The notes under the pieces: model-generated | Databases searched by the model: none | Seen by the model: only the letters and a program-made list of their open reading frames with translations | What the model was told of the DNA's origin: nothing | Program-made: the position numbers and the translations under genes | In this document: positions 9,388 to 19,284 of the stretch, one piece after another | Position numbering within the stretch: position 1 is the first letter of the stretch | Layout: each line of letters begins with the position of its first letter | Assembly (NCBI GenBank): GCA_002238585.1 | Contig: MPMQ01000017.1 | Coordinates: 1 to 55,064 of the forward strand | Reading direction: 5' to 3' | DNA length: 55,064 bases | Source: Kistimonas sp. bin40 | GTDB taxonomy: Bacteria; Pseudomonadota; Gammaproteobacteria; Pseudomonadales; Endozoicomonadaceae

Positions 9388-9792
9388 ATGGTTAGTGTAG
9401 AAACACTCCGACTTCTCGCCGACATTGGCTTCATGGCTACCAGCGGCGGACTCTCCCCTCAGGCGGCCGAGCTGTTCCGGGCGATCGAACTTGCTCGCCC
9501 TGACAGTGTGCTGCCCCATATAGGTAAAGCACTCAATTGCATGAATATGAAAAAACATCAAGATGCACTCGATGTTCTTGAGAAAAAAGCGCTGCCCATG
9601 GAGCCAGACAATGACTCCATCAAGGCTTTGATTGGTATGGCATTGATGATGATGGGACGAAACAACGAAAGCGAGCGCTGCCTGCAAGTTATCGCCTCGT
9701 CTGAAGACAAAGATCCCATGGCTGTCGAGATGGCAACCGCCCTCTTGGCAAAGCACAACAAAAACTCCGGCAGCTCAGCTCCCGGAGTTTGA
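9388..9792 (+). CDS. sctG: Type III needle chaperone, SctG/YscG-like TPR protein
   Basis: A 134-residue helical protein with TPR-like repeats (AAELFRAIELARPDSVLPHIGKA, then QDALDVLEKKALPMEPDNDS, then ALIGMALMMMGRNNESERCL), as in YscG/PscG. YscG-type chaperones cradle the C-terminal helix of the needle subunit together with SctE. I chose the ATG at 9388 because AGGA at 9375-9378 is correctly spaced from it; the in-frame ATG at 9379 directly abuts that box. It is the last gene before the terminator at 9895. In Pseudomonas and Yersinia H, I, J, K and L genes follow; here none does. Confidence 0.8.
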   Translation: MVSVETLRLLADIGFMATSGGLSPQAAELFRAIELARPDSVLPHIGKALNCMNMKKHQDALDVLEKKALPMEPDNDSIKALIGMALMMMGRNNESERCLQVIASSEDKDPMAVEMATALLAKHNKNSGSSAPGV

Positions 9793-9894
9793 GCTCCAGT
9801 CCTTCAGATCCCATCTGACGGTGATCGATTTTAAAGAGGAGGTCTATCGACTTTCTCGCCGAAGGCCAGCAGGCCTGCATACAGACTGCCCAAC

Positions 9895-9924
9895 AAGCAC
9901 CGGGCCGCATTGGCCGGTGCTTTT
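9895..9924 (+). terminator. Intrinsic terminator of the sct operon
   Basis: Perfect 9-bp stem AAGCACCGG / CCGGTGCTT around a 10-base loop, with the right arm running into TTTT. It lies 100 bases after sctG and ends the four-gene operon. Confidence 0.85.
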
Positions 9925-10193
9925 ACTCCTTCCTGATTGAAGCGACAGGTCAAGCCTGAGCTGATCCCTCCCAGTCTTCTTTTCCGTCTGCGTATTCTGG
10001 CGAACTTGAACGCCTATTCTGTTTTGCTTGAACACCCACAACACCCCGCGCATCACCCAACCTGATTTCCAGTCGGCGCAAAGGTTCGCAGCAGACCATC
10101 TCCTGTCAACACCGCCTTGCTCGGCAAAACCGATTCCTTCCCGCAAAGGATCATACTATGATCACTCCGTTCCACTACTCCGGTTGAATTTTT

Positions 10194-11636
10194 GTGTACC
10201 TGAAACCCATTGCGTTTGTTGTAGGACTACTGGTTGCCCTGAGTGGTGGTCTGATGCTGATTCCAGCAGCCTGCGACCTTCTCCTGAGCAGACAAGAAGC
10301 TCTGCTCTTCTTTCGTGATGCCTGTAGCACGGTCCTGGCAGGCGGCACCTGCGCTCTTTTGACCCGTCCCGGTGCCTTTCGCCTGGACCCGCGCCAGATA
10401 TTGGTGCTGGCCAATCTGGCATGGATGACTCTCGCTGTGTTTGCCGCCCTCCCCTTTACCTCGGTGGGGCACATGACATTCAGTGATGCCTTCTTTGAGA
10501 CCATGTCGGGTATCACCACAACCGGTTCCACCGTGATGTCTGACTTGCAGGATGTTGACAGCGGATTGTTGTTGTGGCGCTCCATGCTGCAATGGATAGG
10601 AGGAATCGGTTTTATTGTGATAGCCGTCGCTATATTGCCGCTCATCAGGGTGGGAGGCATGCGCCTTTTTCAGAGCGAGTCCTCACACTGGTCTGACAAC
10701 AAATGCCTGCCCCGTTCTGGATCCATTGCCAAGGCTACAGTGCTCGTTTACCTGTTGCTGAGCGTGCTGTGTGCTCTTGGCTATTTTCTGGCCGGCATGT
10801 CAGTTTTTGATGCGGTGAACCACGCTATGACAACGCTGTCGACAGGCGGTTACTCAACAGGTGATGCATCCATGGCGGGATTTTCCAATTCCTGGATTTA
10901 CTGGAATGGGACCGCTTTTATGTTGTTGGGCAGCCTGCCTTTCATCTTGTTTGTGCGTGCGGGCAATCGTGTGAGCCACTTACTCCGCGACTCCCAGGTG
11001 CAAGCGTTTCTGGGCTTGATGGGGGTGTTGTGGATTGGCATGACACTCTGGCTAACCTTTACAGAGAACAAGGACTTTTTTTCGACCTTCACGGAGGTTG
11101 CCTTCAATACAACCTCCGTTGTCACCACGACAGGTTATGCTCTGGGTGACTACAGCCGCTGGGGCCCCATGCCTGCCATGGTATTTTTCTTTTTGATGCT
11201 GGTCGGCGGTTGTTCGGGATCGACAGCGGGAGGCATCAAAATATTCCGGCTTCAGATAGCGATGCAGCTTCTCTCTCGCCAACTCAAACAAGCCTGCCAT
11301 CCCCGGGCCTTTATTGTGCATCGATACAACGGTGAGGAAGTGACGGCCGATATACTACGCTCCCTGATCGCCTTCTGTTTTTTCTACAGCCTTCTGGTTG
11401 CACTGATAGCTGTTCTTCTATCAGGTATGGGATTGGACACGGTGACCAGCTTGACCGCAGCACTGACAGCTGTCAGCAACATAGGTCCCGGCCTGGGGGA
11501 TATTGTCGGCCCGGCTGGTAACTTCTCATCCTTTCCGGACGTAGGAAAATGGCTGTTGAGTATGGGAATGCTGATGGGGCGACTGGAAATTATTACAGTT
11601 CTGGTATTGTTGACCCCTGCTTTCTGGAAAAACTGA
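10194..11636 (+). CDS. trkH: Trk potassium uptake protein TrkH/TrkG, membrane subunit
   Basis: A 480-residue protein, close to the usual ~483. It has four pore-loop/filter segments of the Trk/Ktr superfamily: SGITTTGST near residue 108, TTLSTGGYSTGD, NTTSVVTTTGYALGD and TAVSNIGPGLG. TrkH is the K+-translocating inner-membrane subunit and works with the NAD(H)/ATP-binding TrkA, which is not in the window. The start is GTG (10194), chosen because family members begin with the same short MxLKPI stretch before helix 1. No good Shine-Dalgarno box is visible. It stands alone after the sct terminator. Confidence 0.95.
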   Translation: MYLKPIAFVVGLLVALSGGLMLIPAACDLLLSRQEALLFFRDACSTVLAGGTCALLTRPGAFRLDPRQILVLANLAWMTLAVFAALPFTSVGHMTFSDAFFETMSGITTTGSTVMSDLQDVDSGLLLWRSMLQWIGGIGFIVIAVAILPLIRVGGMRLFQSESSHWSDNKCLPRSGSIAKATVLVYLLLSVLCALGYFLAGMSVFDAVNHAMTTLSTGGYSTGDASMAGFSNSWIYWNGTAFMLLGSLPFILFVRAGNRVSHLLRDSQVQAFLGLMGVLWIGMTLWLTFTENKDFFSTFTEVAFNTTSVVTTTGYALGDYSRWGPMPAMVFFFLMLVGGCSGSTAGGIKIFRLQIAMQLLSRQLKQACHPRAFIVHRYNGEEVTADILRSLIAFCFFYSLLVALIAVLLSGMGLDTVTSLTAALTAVSNIGPGLGDIVGPAGNFSSFPDVGKWLLSMGMLMGRLEIITVLVLLTPAFWKN

Positions 11637-12721
11637 TCTATCAGGGGCAGACTGGTAACCCGTGTTCCCTCTCTTTATGCACAGACTGCACAGAGGCAGG
11701 CAGCGATTTTATTGAACAGAGAAGCCCTGATGGCGCCAAGGGAACTCCACCGCATATAAAAATGTCACTCTCTCACAATTCTGCCTTGTTTTGCGCTGGA
11801 AAAAGAAACCGGGTAACCGTCACACGCCACGCCATAACTCCCGAGCCCGAACCAGGCACACCAATCTTGCTAACCTTCCCGCCCGGGTCGAGCCCATAGT
11901 GATGGCATCTGCAGTCTCTGTTCAACTCCCCGAAATCCAGGGGGTGAGTGTAAGGTAGAACCACCGACCCTTTCTGGATCCATGCTTGTAAAGCACAGGG
12001 TTGGGTGACTGGCATCATAACTCTTGACTGACTGAGGGTTGCGCTAAAGGACGGCTCTACAGCCGCCGGAACGGTGTCGAGTGCCGACACAGTACCAACG
12101 GCTCTGTTCACACTAAAAGTATGGGTTTAGCCAATGCGACGCCCTCTGATCCAATAAACTTTTCTGAGAAAATACAAGCCTTCAAATAATGCTTCCAACC
12201 AGGATAGCGAGATAAATGTGTGTGGCAGTGGCTCATACAACCAATATTTGTTGTGAACAGAGCCGCACCAACAGAAGGCCTCCAAACTGCTTGAAAATAT
12301 TACAGCCCTCCATCCAACATCAGTGGTCATGAGGAGCGTGGAACAAAAGCTAACAGCAGCCCCTTGTAGAGAGGGTTGGATTGACGAAAGCGGCGAACAC
12401 TGCGCCGGCGATAATTGCCCTGCACTTTCGGGCGTTGCAATCCGTACACATCAAAAAGACAAACTCCCCGCAAAAACGGCTGTCTCCTGACACAGCGGAT
12501 GGTGTAAGGACAAATTTCATTCTGAGCGCAACCTGTCAAAAAACAATTCCGAGGTGCCAGCACCCGCCCTGCATTGCAGCTGGGCTTGCATTTCGGCTAG
12601 GAGAACCATGGCAGTATATGCACTCTCCAAGCACGCTGGCAGCAACAGGCAGGCGAACCCGCCTGTTCCATCCAGCACATCAGAACCAACACAGAGAACG
12701 CCCGCTTACATCGTGTCAACT
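11637..12721. other. 1.1-kb spacer, no recognisable gene
   Basis: Both strands carry only short open frames, the longest 112 codons on minus at 11773-12111, without start signals or recognisable family features. A small hairpin, CAGGCG / CGCCTG with a four-base loop, lies near 12650-12665 downstream of the minus-strand gene at 12722. I see no RNA gene. Probably decayed sequence. Confidence 0.4.
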
Positions 12722-13780
12722 TCAGGAGGCATCTTCGGCACTGACATTCTCAAAAGTGATATACAGGTCCAGGGAACAACGCTCTCTACAGCCTTGAGTC
12801 CCATCTCCGTTGGATGATTCGCAATACTCCTTGAGTGGTTCCTTTGCCCAATCGCATGTGTCTGTTGTCTTCCTCCTGGAAGCAGAGCACAGGGGCTCTC
12901 CTGCCTGGCCTGCCTCCTGATCAATCCCCGGCGAACCCGCACGGGAAGAAGCACCGAAGCTGCTTGGTGTGACCGGCTGAGTGACTGATTGACGTTCGGC
13001 TACACTCTGCCCCCCGCGATACGCCTGCAAGCGACATAGGTCAAATAGATCAATACAGTTGCAGAAGGCACAACCAAGGCATCCGCCCGCTTTCTGATCG
13101 AAAAATGTCAGCGAAGCAGATAACGGACCAGACTGGGCTCCAGTAGCACTCATCCGGTCGCGAGAAACATCTGACTGCTCAGGCTCCAAGGTTGCATCCC
13201 CAGAAATGCGTTCCTTCAGCTCCGCCTTGACAGTAACATCCTTGCTATATTCGTACACTTTCAGATGGAGGTCACTATTAGAAACCCACACGTAGAGCAA
13301 ATGGGGGGAGTTGGTATCATGCTTCACTACCTTTGGCCTTGCTCCACCCGTTTCCTGCTGTGCTACATCAGTGTTGGCACTCGAGCCGGCATCATTGGAG
13401 CCTGACGAGGATGAGCTTTGCTGCTCGTACGCGTCGATTCCATCCAGGAACGGCAGCACCTGACGCATTTTTTTGTCACCAGAGGCTAACTCAATGCCAG
13501 CACAGAAATTTTCATACGCAGAACGCAGCGAAATATTGCCTGTCTTCTGAGAACTCTGGTCTGTCCCATCAGCATCAAGCCCATATTTACGACGCAGAGA
13601 ATCCCTGGAGCTAGTGTGGTAGTGGGGAAGGATCACCACATCTTTACTGGACTGGTTGATATAGTGCACCCTAAGGTAGGTATCCTTTCCTTTTGGACAA
13701 AAGGCATCTGCGGTTGGAATCACAATGAAAACAGAGATTCCGCACCACAAAAAAGCCGAAAATTTATCGATCGTCTTCAT
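12722..13780 (-). CDS. Putative secreted Cys-rich protein, unknown family
   Basis: A 352-residue protein that I do not recognise. The first 26 residues form a good Sec signal peptide (MKTIDKFSAFLWCGISVFIVIPTADA). The mature part has a predicted beta-type N-terminal region (TYLRVHYINQSSKDVVILPHYH), a Ser-rich linker near residue 125, a Cys cluster (GGCLGCAFCNCIDLFDLC) and more cysteines near the C-terminus (TCDWAKEPLKEYC, GCRERCSLDLYITF). Many cysteines after a signal peptide suggest disulphides in the periplasm or outside. AGAGGAAGG six bases before the ATG is a strong ribosome site, so I believe the gene is expressed. It stands alone among non-coding sequence. Host interaction is a guess. 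Confidence 0.7.
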   Translation of the reverse strand: MKTIDKFSAFLWCGISVFIVIPTADAFCPKGKDTYLRVHYINQSSKDVVILPHYHTSSRDSLRRKYGLDADGTDQSSQKTGNISLRSAYENFCAGIELASGDKKMRQVLPFLDGIDAYEQQSSSSSGSNDAGSSANTDVAQQETGGARPKVVKHDTNSPHLLYVWVSNSDLHLKVYEYSKDVTVKAELKERISGDATLEPEQSDVSRDRMSATGAQSGPLSASLTFFDQKAGGCLGCAFCNCIDLFDLCRLQAYRGGQSVAERQSVTQPVTPSSFGASSRAGSPGIDQEAGQAGEPLCSASRRKTTDTCDWAKEPLKEYCESSNGDGTQGCRERCSLDLYITFENVSAEDAS

Positions 13781-13898
13781 GGCAGCCTTCCTCTTATAAG
13801 CTCACACATCGCTAGACAGTGCACTCTGTTATAGACGACTTTGAGTTCTGTGCAGTTTTTTTCAGGAAATCAGCAAGAAACCATGATTGCCTCCAAAG

Positions 13899-14468
13899 TC
13901 AACGCCGAGCCAACAAGAGGCTCCGTCTCTCACGGACGGTTCGCCTCTTGAGGAACATCCTGACTGTTCTTCTGGGGTGGATAAAAGCTGGCGTAAATTT
14001 CCTCAGCTTCCTCGCAGCTTCAGCCAACTGCTTCTGCATTTTGTCTGGAAATTGCTTTGCCGCGTATTGCCCCTCTTTATGTTCTTATTCTTTCTGCATT
14101 TCTCGGCCGCTTGTTTCTGGCAGCCCCCACCAGGTTCGCATCTCACGAACCCAAGTCATATTATCGCTCAGTGCCGACATCATCCCTGCTCGCAGTGCTT
14201 CCGGGCGGTTGGCCAGTCTTGTCAGCTCCTCCTTGCAAACCTCAGGGCCACTTTTTTTTCTGGCCAACTCGTTGAGGAAGTGGTGCTCAAGATCTCTGGC
14301 AATGATGTCGACTGGTTTGTTGCGTGCTTGCCTGATCTCAGCCCTTGGCGCACCTTCTGGGTCATCTGATTTGGATAACGCCTGATAAAACTCGTTTCCA
14401 CACCCCGTTGCCTTGTTGTTTGCGTGCGCGATATGGCCGTAACTTTCGCGTACGAAACAGCCTGACAA
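13899..14468 (-). pseudogene. Decayed gene with one in-frame stop, unknown family
   Basis: One minus-strand frame of about 190 codons is cut by a single TAA (14085-14087). Before the stop it reads as a charged helical protein (VDIIARDLEHHFLNELARKK, EELTRLANRPEALRAGMM). After it, the same frame continues for 62 codons with similar character (QYAAKQFPDKMQKQLAEAARKLRKF) and a very basic tail. The first codon is TTG without a clear ribosome site. A plus-strand frame covers nearly the same bases but has an implausible composition rich in Ser, Cys and Leu. I read this as a degraded gene; a short functional protein ending at the TAA is possible. Confidence 0.45.
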
Positions 14469-14826
14469 GGCTGCCCTCTCATTTTGATCCTATGGAAAAG
14501 TCATAAAGCTGGCCAAGGCTCTTTGAGTCACTCGTCTTTCTCTGGCAGAAGGCGGATAGATAGCAGGGCACAGGTTTGTGCCGATAAAAAAGCGCATTTA
14601 CAACCAGTTCAAAGCGGACAGCCTGTGGATGCAGTCACTTTCAGAAGCCGGAAGCGACCTGAAGGCATTTGAACACCTCCGTACGGGCTGCAGAGAACCC
14701 GCTTGGCAAACAGACACCAACCCAGATCCAGACCCGATCCAGACCCGAGCCAGACCCGAGCCAGACCCGAGCCAGGCCCGAGCCAGACCCGATCCAGGCT
14801 CCAGACAGTCTGGCTGAAAGTGCACG
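14469..14826. other. Spacer between decayed gene and rmuC
   Basis: No gene seen. It contains the 11-bp tandem repeat at 14725-14801, just downstream of the rmuC stop. No U-tract terminator was found for rmuC. Confidence 0.5.
14725..14801. repeat. 11-bp tandem repeat, seven copies
   Basis: Seven adjacent copies of ga(g/t)ccag(a/g)ccc follow each other with no spacer: positions 14725, 14736, 14747, 14758, 14769, 14780 and a diverged copy at 14791. The period is close to one helical turn. It starts 26 bases beyond the rmuC stop. Confidence 0.92.
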
Positions 14827-16233
14827 TCAGGACAACGCAGGCTGTGACTCTTCGTCGGCTTCCACCAGCGGTGTTTCCGCAGCAGCCCGGTCGACAAGCT
14901 CAGGGGGGAGCGTCTTTTTGACCTTCACACCCAGCTCTATAAATTGTTGCGCCTGACGCACAACATTGCCTCGACCACTGGAAAACTTGTTCATGGCTCC
15001 GGTCCAGGTTTTTTGCGCTGTTGTCAACTGATTGCCCAGCTTCTGCATGTCTTCGGTAAAACCGCGAAGCTTGTCGTAGAGGGCAGCAGCCTTGTCAGCA
15101 ATCAGCTGGGCGTTACGATTCTGTTGCTCGTAGCGCCATATGTTTTCTATGGTGCGGAGCGTAACCAGAAGATTGGTGGGGCTGACAATCATGATATTGC
15201 TGTCCAGCGCTTCCTGAAAAAGCTCGGGCCGGTGTTCTATGGCAGAATAAAAAGCTGCCTCAACAGGAATGAACATAAGAACATAGTCCAGCGTGCGCAG
15301 ATCTTTCACATCCTGGTAGCTCTTGTCGCTCAAACTGCGGATGTGGTTGCGCAAGCACTGGACATGACGGGCCAGTGCCTTGTTTTTCTCAGACTCCGTC
15401 TCAGCAGCCACATAGAGACTGTGATCAACCAGAGATACTTTGGAGTCGAGTATGACATCCCTGCCATCGGGAAGATGAACTATGACGTCCGGCTGCTGAC
15501 GCTGACCAGCATCATCCTGAAAAGAGACCTGGCGAACGTACTCATGACCTTCCCGCAGTCCTGATGTCTCCAGCACCCTGTCAAGAACCAGCTCTCCCCA
15601 GTTTCCTTGTAACTTTTTGTCACCTTTGAGTGCTCGCGTCAGATTCAGAGCTTCTTCACTCATGCGTTGATTCAGCTGTCTGAGACTGGTGATTTCATCT
15701 TTCAGGGAATGGCGTTGTTGTGCCTCATTGTCATAAGAGGAGGCCACCTGCTTGCGAAAGTCATCCAGCTGCTGGCGCAAGGGCCCCAACACGCCGGTCA
15801 TGGATTCTCGCGTCTGCTCGGATAGCCTGCTGACCTTGTGATCAAAGATCCGGTTGGCCAGGTTTTCAAACTGCTGTCCCAGTCGGCTCTCGGCCTGCTT
15901 GAGTAGTCCCAGCTTTTCAGCCGCAGCTTCCTGGTCTTTGCGGAGCGACAGCAAGTCCAGGTTACTCTGCTCCAGTGCTCGCATACTTTCCTGCAGCCGG
16001 GACTCCAGCGTACGACAGTTGGCGGTGAGTTGCTGTTTCTCCTCGTGAAGGTGATCTGCCTGCTGGCGCAGCTGACTCACTTCCAGATCCAGAGCGTGCT
16101 GTTTCTTTTGTTCTTCTGCCAACAGGCGACTGCGAGCACTGCTGGCTCCTGTGCGCCAACACAGCCAGGACGTTGTGAGGAAAACAAGGAAAGCAAGGAA
16201 AGCAAGGAATAAAGAGACCGGTGATATAGGCAT
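14827..16233 (-). CDS. rmuC: DNA recombination protein RmuC
   Basis: A 468-residue protein. An N-terminal membrane helix (PVSLFLAFLAFLVFLTTSWLC) is followed by a long coiled coil (residues about 40-210) and the RmuC nuclease-like domain: GDKKLQGNWGELVLDRVLE, PDVIVHLPDGRDVILDSKVSL (with the PD-(D/E)xK-like D...DSK), YVLMFIPVEAAFYSAI and SPTNLLVTLRTIENIWR. RmuC limits inversions at short inverted repeats. Length and motif order are standard. The ATG at 16233 has no obvious Shine-Dalgarno. It stands alone between two spacers. Confidence 0.95.
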   Translation of the reverse strand: MPISPVSLFLAFLAFLVFLTTSWLCWRTGASSARSRLLAEEQKKQHALDLEVSQLRQQADHLHEEKQQLTANCRTLESRLQESMRALEQSNLDLLSLRKDQEAAAEKLGLLKQAESRLGQQFENLANRIFDHKVSRLSEQTRESMTGVLGPLRQQLDDFRKQVASSYDNEAQQRHSLKDEITSLRQLNQRMSEEALNLTRALKGDKKLQGNWGELVLDRVLETSGLREGHEYVRQVSFQDDAGQRQQPDVIVHLPDGRDVILDSKVSLVDHSLYVAAETESEKNKALARHVQCLRNHIRSLSDKSYQDVKDLRTLDYVLMFIPVEAAFYSAIEHRPELFQEALDSNIMIVSPTNLLVTLRTIENIWRYEQQNRNAQLIADKAAALYDKLRGFTEDMQKLGNQLTTAQKTWTGAMNKFSSGRGNVVRQAQQFIELGVKVKKTLPPELVDRAAAETPLVEADEESQPALS

Positions 16234-16698
16234 TACAAGGGAAAAGTGTGATTACTGAGAGGCGGAATAGTAGCACCATCCTGAGCGTCTCTCATGTGAT
16301 GTGCAAAAAAAACTCGTACAAACACCCAAGCTACCTGGAACCGGGGCACGACAGAAAAGAAGGGGTATCTTTCTGAAAACACGCAAGAACCCGGCATAAA
16401 ATAGCAGCAGATCAAAGAAGAAAACTGTGACTTGCCAACAGGCCTCAAGGTATACGGGGAAAGACAAACTGCGCCAGGCAAGCAAGGAGGCCCTTGAATC
16501 TGAAGCCCGCACACCAGACATCAGCACCTTCCTCCGGGAGCCGGTACTGCCCTCCGGAGCCCGAACCCCGTGAGCGAGGCATTGCGTGGGACTGCAAGTT
16601 CGACTGCGCAGTACCTGAACCGGTCTTCCAGACTTTGCAGACCTTGTGCCGCATCAAACCTGTATTGAAGTTCCGGTCTTGCCGAAGGCTGATGAGTT
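16234..16698. other. Spacer between rmuC and aroC, no gene seen
   Basis: Frames here run into aroC out of phase and have no start signals. The rmuC promoter should lie at the left end but no consensus is clear. Confidence 0.4.
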
Positions 16699-17832
16699 TT
16701 ATGACAACGGAGACGCCATGCGGGCCGCACAGTCGCCCCCGGCCTCTGGAGCTATCACGGGAGCCTGGCTGACAACTTCCGCATTCTGGCCACGATGGCG
16801 CAACAAGTGATCCATCAATGTGATAGCCATCATAGCCTCCGCCACAGGCACTGCCCTTATGCCGACACAAGGATCGTGACGTCCCTTTGTTACCACTTCA
16901 GCAGGCTGTCCATGGACGTTGATTGAACGACAAGGCAAGGTCAAGCTGGAGGTGGGCTTCAAGGCCATGCTGGCCCGGATCACCTGCCCTGACGAAATCC
17001 CGCCGAGTACGCCACCGGCCTTGTTGGAGACAAATCCTGCGGCCGTCATCTCATCCCGGTGCTCTGACCCTCGCTGACAAACGCTGGCAAAGCCGGCCCC
17101 TATTTCTACTCCCTTGACTGCATTTATGCCCATAAGGGCATGAGCGAGGTCGGCGTCCAGACGATCAAAAACCGGCTCGCCCAGCCCTGGCTGAACACCA
17201 CTGGCCTGCACCGTCACCCGGGCGCCCACAGAATCACCGGCCCGACGAAGTTCCTTGATAAGCTTCTCAAGCAGTGCCACCTTGTTGCCATCCGGAAAGA
17301 AAAAGGGATTGCGGCTCACCTCATCCCAGTCAAAGTCGGTCATGGCAATCGACCCCATCTGCTCCAGATACCCCCGGATCTTCACTCCTGACAAACTCAA
17401 GTATTTTTTGGCAATGGCACCGGCCGCGACCCGCATGGCGGTCTCTCTGGCAGAAGAACGCCCCCCTCCCCTGTAGTCACGGAATCCGTATTTGTGATCG
17501 TAGGTGTAGTCAGCATGCCCCGGACGGTAAACATCCTTGATGGCGGCATAATCACGGCTACGCTGATCCTGGTTCTCGATCAACAGCCCTATAGGCGTTC
17601 CTGTTGTTTTTCCTTCAAAGACACCAGACAGAATGCGTACACTGTCAGGCTCGCGACGCTGGCTGGTAAAAGAGGAAGTCCCCGGTTTTCGCCGATCAAG
17701 TTCCTGCTGCAAGTCCGCCTCGGACAACGCCATACCCGGCGGACACCCATCGACTACGCAGCCCAGAGCAGGGCCATGACTTTCCCCGTAGCTGGTCACA
17801 GTAAACAGTGTGCCTATTGTATTTCCTGACAT
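16699..17832 (-). CDS. aroC: Chorismate synthase
   Basis: A 377-residue enzyme that makes chorismate from 5-enolpyruvylshikimate-3-phosphate using reduced FMN, the last step of the shikimate pathway. Signature stretches are present: [20 protein letters not shown] at the start, [48 protein letters not shown] and [19 protein letters not shown]. The ATG at 17832 with an upstream AAGAGAG is the family start; the frame is open 36 codons further but that extension is not family-like. It lies 104 bases after prmB on the same strand, a common gammaproteobacterial pairing. Confidence 0.97.
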   Translation of the reverse strand: MSGNTIGTLFTVTSYGESHGPALGCVVDGCPPGMALSEADLQQELDRRKPGTSSFTSQRREPDSVRILSGVFEGKTTGTPIGLLIENQDQRSRDYAAIKDVYRPGHADYTYDHKYGFRDYRGGGRSSARETAMRVAAGAIAKKYLSLSGVKIRGYLEQMGSIAMTDFDWDEVSRNPFFFPDGNKVALLEKLIKELRRAGDSVGARVTVQASGVQPGLGEPVFDRLDADLAHALMGINAVKGVEIGAGFASVCQRGSEHRDEMTAAGFVSNKAGGVLGGISSGQVIRASMALKPTSSLTLPCRSINVHGQPAEVVTKGRHDPCVGIRAVPVAEAMMAITLMDHLLRHRGQNAEVVSQAPVIAPEAGGDCAARMASPLS

Positions 17833-17936
17833 GAGGACTCTCTTGTGCAGCCAAGGGGCAGTGCCTGAACAGCGGTCACTTGACCAATCCGGCTGGACCT
17901 GCCTGTTCAGGCGGAGAAAACGGATAACGAAAAAAC

Positions 17937-18899
17937 TCACCCAGCTCTGTCGGAGGTCCTGGAAAAACTGAGCCGGTACTCATCCAGCACGCGAGCGGAC
18001 AACACGCAGACGCCCTGTCCACCGCGCTTGAACTCCGGCCAGACGAAAGGCACATCCGGAAATGCTTCTTCAAGGGCAAAACGGCTATTGCCCACTTCCA
18101 GTACCAGAATGCCGTCATCAGTAAGGAAATCCCGCGCCTGGGAAAGGATGGGACGTACCATATCAAGACCATCACTTCCTCCAGCGAGTCCCAGTTGCGG
18201 CTCCTTCTGATACTCCTCAGGCAAATCGTCCATATCTTCTGCGTCAACATAGGGAGGGTTGCTGACCAGAAGTTGATAGCGGGGCCGCTCCTCTTCTTCA
18301 TACAAGGCGGCCAACAAATCCGACTGCAATGCCCGTACGCGATCCCAGAGCATCATACGATCCATATTGATGCGTGCCACATCCAGCGCGCTGGGTGATA
18401 TGTCCAGCAGGTCGACCTGTGCCTGCGGCCAGGTCATGGCGCAAGCGAGGCCAATACAACCCGACCCTGCACAAAGATCAAGGACGCGTGCGGGGGTTTG
18501 TTCCAGCCAAGGGTAAAACTGGTCGTCTATCAACTCAGCAATGGGAGAGCGCGGAATCAGAACTCTCTCATCAACGTAGAAGCAAAAACCACAGAACCAG
18601 GCTTTGTTCAACAGATAAGAGACGGGAACACGGTGCTCTATACGCCGCCGTACCAGCGTGGCAAGACGCCTGGCTTCAACAGATGTCACCCGGCTTGAGT
18701 AAAAAACAGGGTCGAGGTTCCAGGGCAGCTCCAGTGCTTGCAAAACCAGATGACAAGCTTCATCGCGACTATTATCGCTACCGTGACCGAAGAAAAGCTC
18801 ATGTTCATTGAAACGGCTCCAGGTCCAACGCAGCCAGTCTCCGATGCTGAGCAGGCCTGCCGTATCTTCCAGAACGTCGGAAGGGAAGGTTTCGGACAT
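17937..18899 (-). CDS. prmB: Ribosomal protein uL3 N5-glutamine methyltransferase PrmB
   Basis: A 320-residue class I SAM methyltransferase. The SAM site is [14 protein letters not shown], the catalytic motif is [14 protein letters not shown], and the helical N-terminal domain ends in [36 protein letters not shown]. PrmB modifies a glutamine of ribosomal protein L3. [10 protein letters not shown] and the neighbouring aroC favour PrmB over PrmC/HemK. The next gene upstream is the divergent 801-residue orphan, not the usual smrB. Confidence 0.95.
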   Translation of the reverse strand: MSETFPSDVLEDTAGLLSIGDWLRWTWSRFNEHELFFGHGSDNSRDEACHLVLQALELPWNLDPVFYSSRVTSVEARRLATLVRRRIEHRVPVSYLLNKAWFCGFCFYVDERVLIPRSPIAELIDDQFYPWLEQTPARVLDLCAGSGCIGLACAMTWPQAQVDLLDISPSALDVARINMDRMMLWDRVRALQSDLLAALYEEEERPRYQLLVSNPPYVDAEDMDDLPEEYQKEPQLGLAGGSDGLDMVRPILSQARDFLTDDGILVLEVGNSRFALEEAFPDVPFVWPEFKRGGQGVCVLSARVLDEYRLSFSRTSDRAG

Positions 18900-19284
18900 G
18901 GAGCCGACTCCCTGTGGCAGATACAGTGAAAAAACGGGCTATCCGGGAAACGGGGAGCCTGAAGGCTGGCAGTCCGGACAAGCTGGCGAATTGTACCCCG
19001 CCCGGGATCTGCCGTCATCACTTTGTCTTTGATGCGCCGTCCAGCCCGTGCCTCCAGGTGCAGGCAACGACAGTAGTCCACTACACACAGGGGTCTTCAG
19101 AAAGCCCGAGTGCGCGAGCCTGGTCAGGCTCCCGCTTGGGAAATGAAACGGCAAAGGCCTGCATATTCCAGACAGGCAAAAGCTTGACCCGGAGACGACT
19201 AACCCCCACTATACGCTACCACTGTCGTTGGTTGACGGCTGGTTGGTGGCTGATTGAGCCTCCACAAAACGTGATCGGATAGTT
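18900..19284. other. Divergent spacer between prmB and the 801-residue orphan
   Basis: Should hold promoters in both directions. I saw no convincing consensus pair and no gene. Confidence 0.4.

Noticed and set aside
11773-12111. 112-codon minus-strand ORF after trkH
   Set aside because: No ribosome site or recognisable domain; likely chance.
13819-14385. 188-codon plus-strand ORF
   Set aside because: Composition is Ser/Cys/Leu-rich and shadow-like; the opposite strand reads as a more plausible protein.
17833-17940. 36-residue N-terminal extension of AroC
   Set aside because: The family start MSGNT lies at 17832 with a ribosome-binding box; the extension is not family-like.
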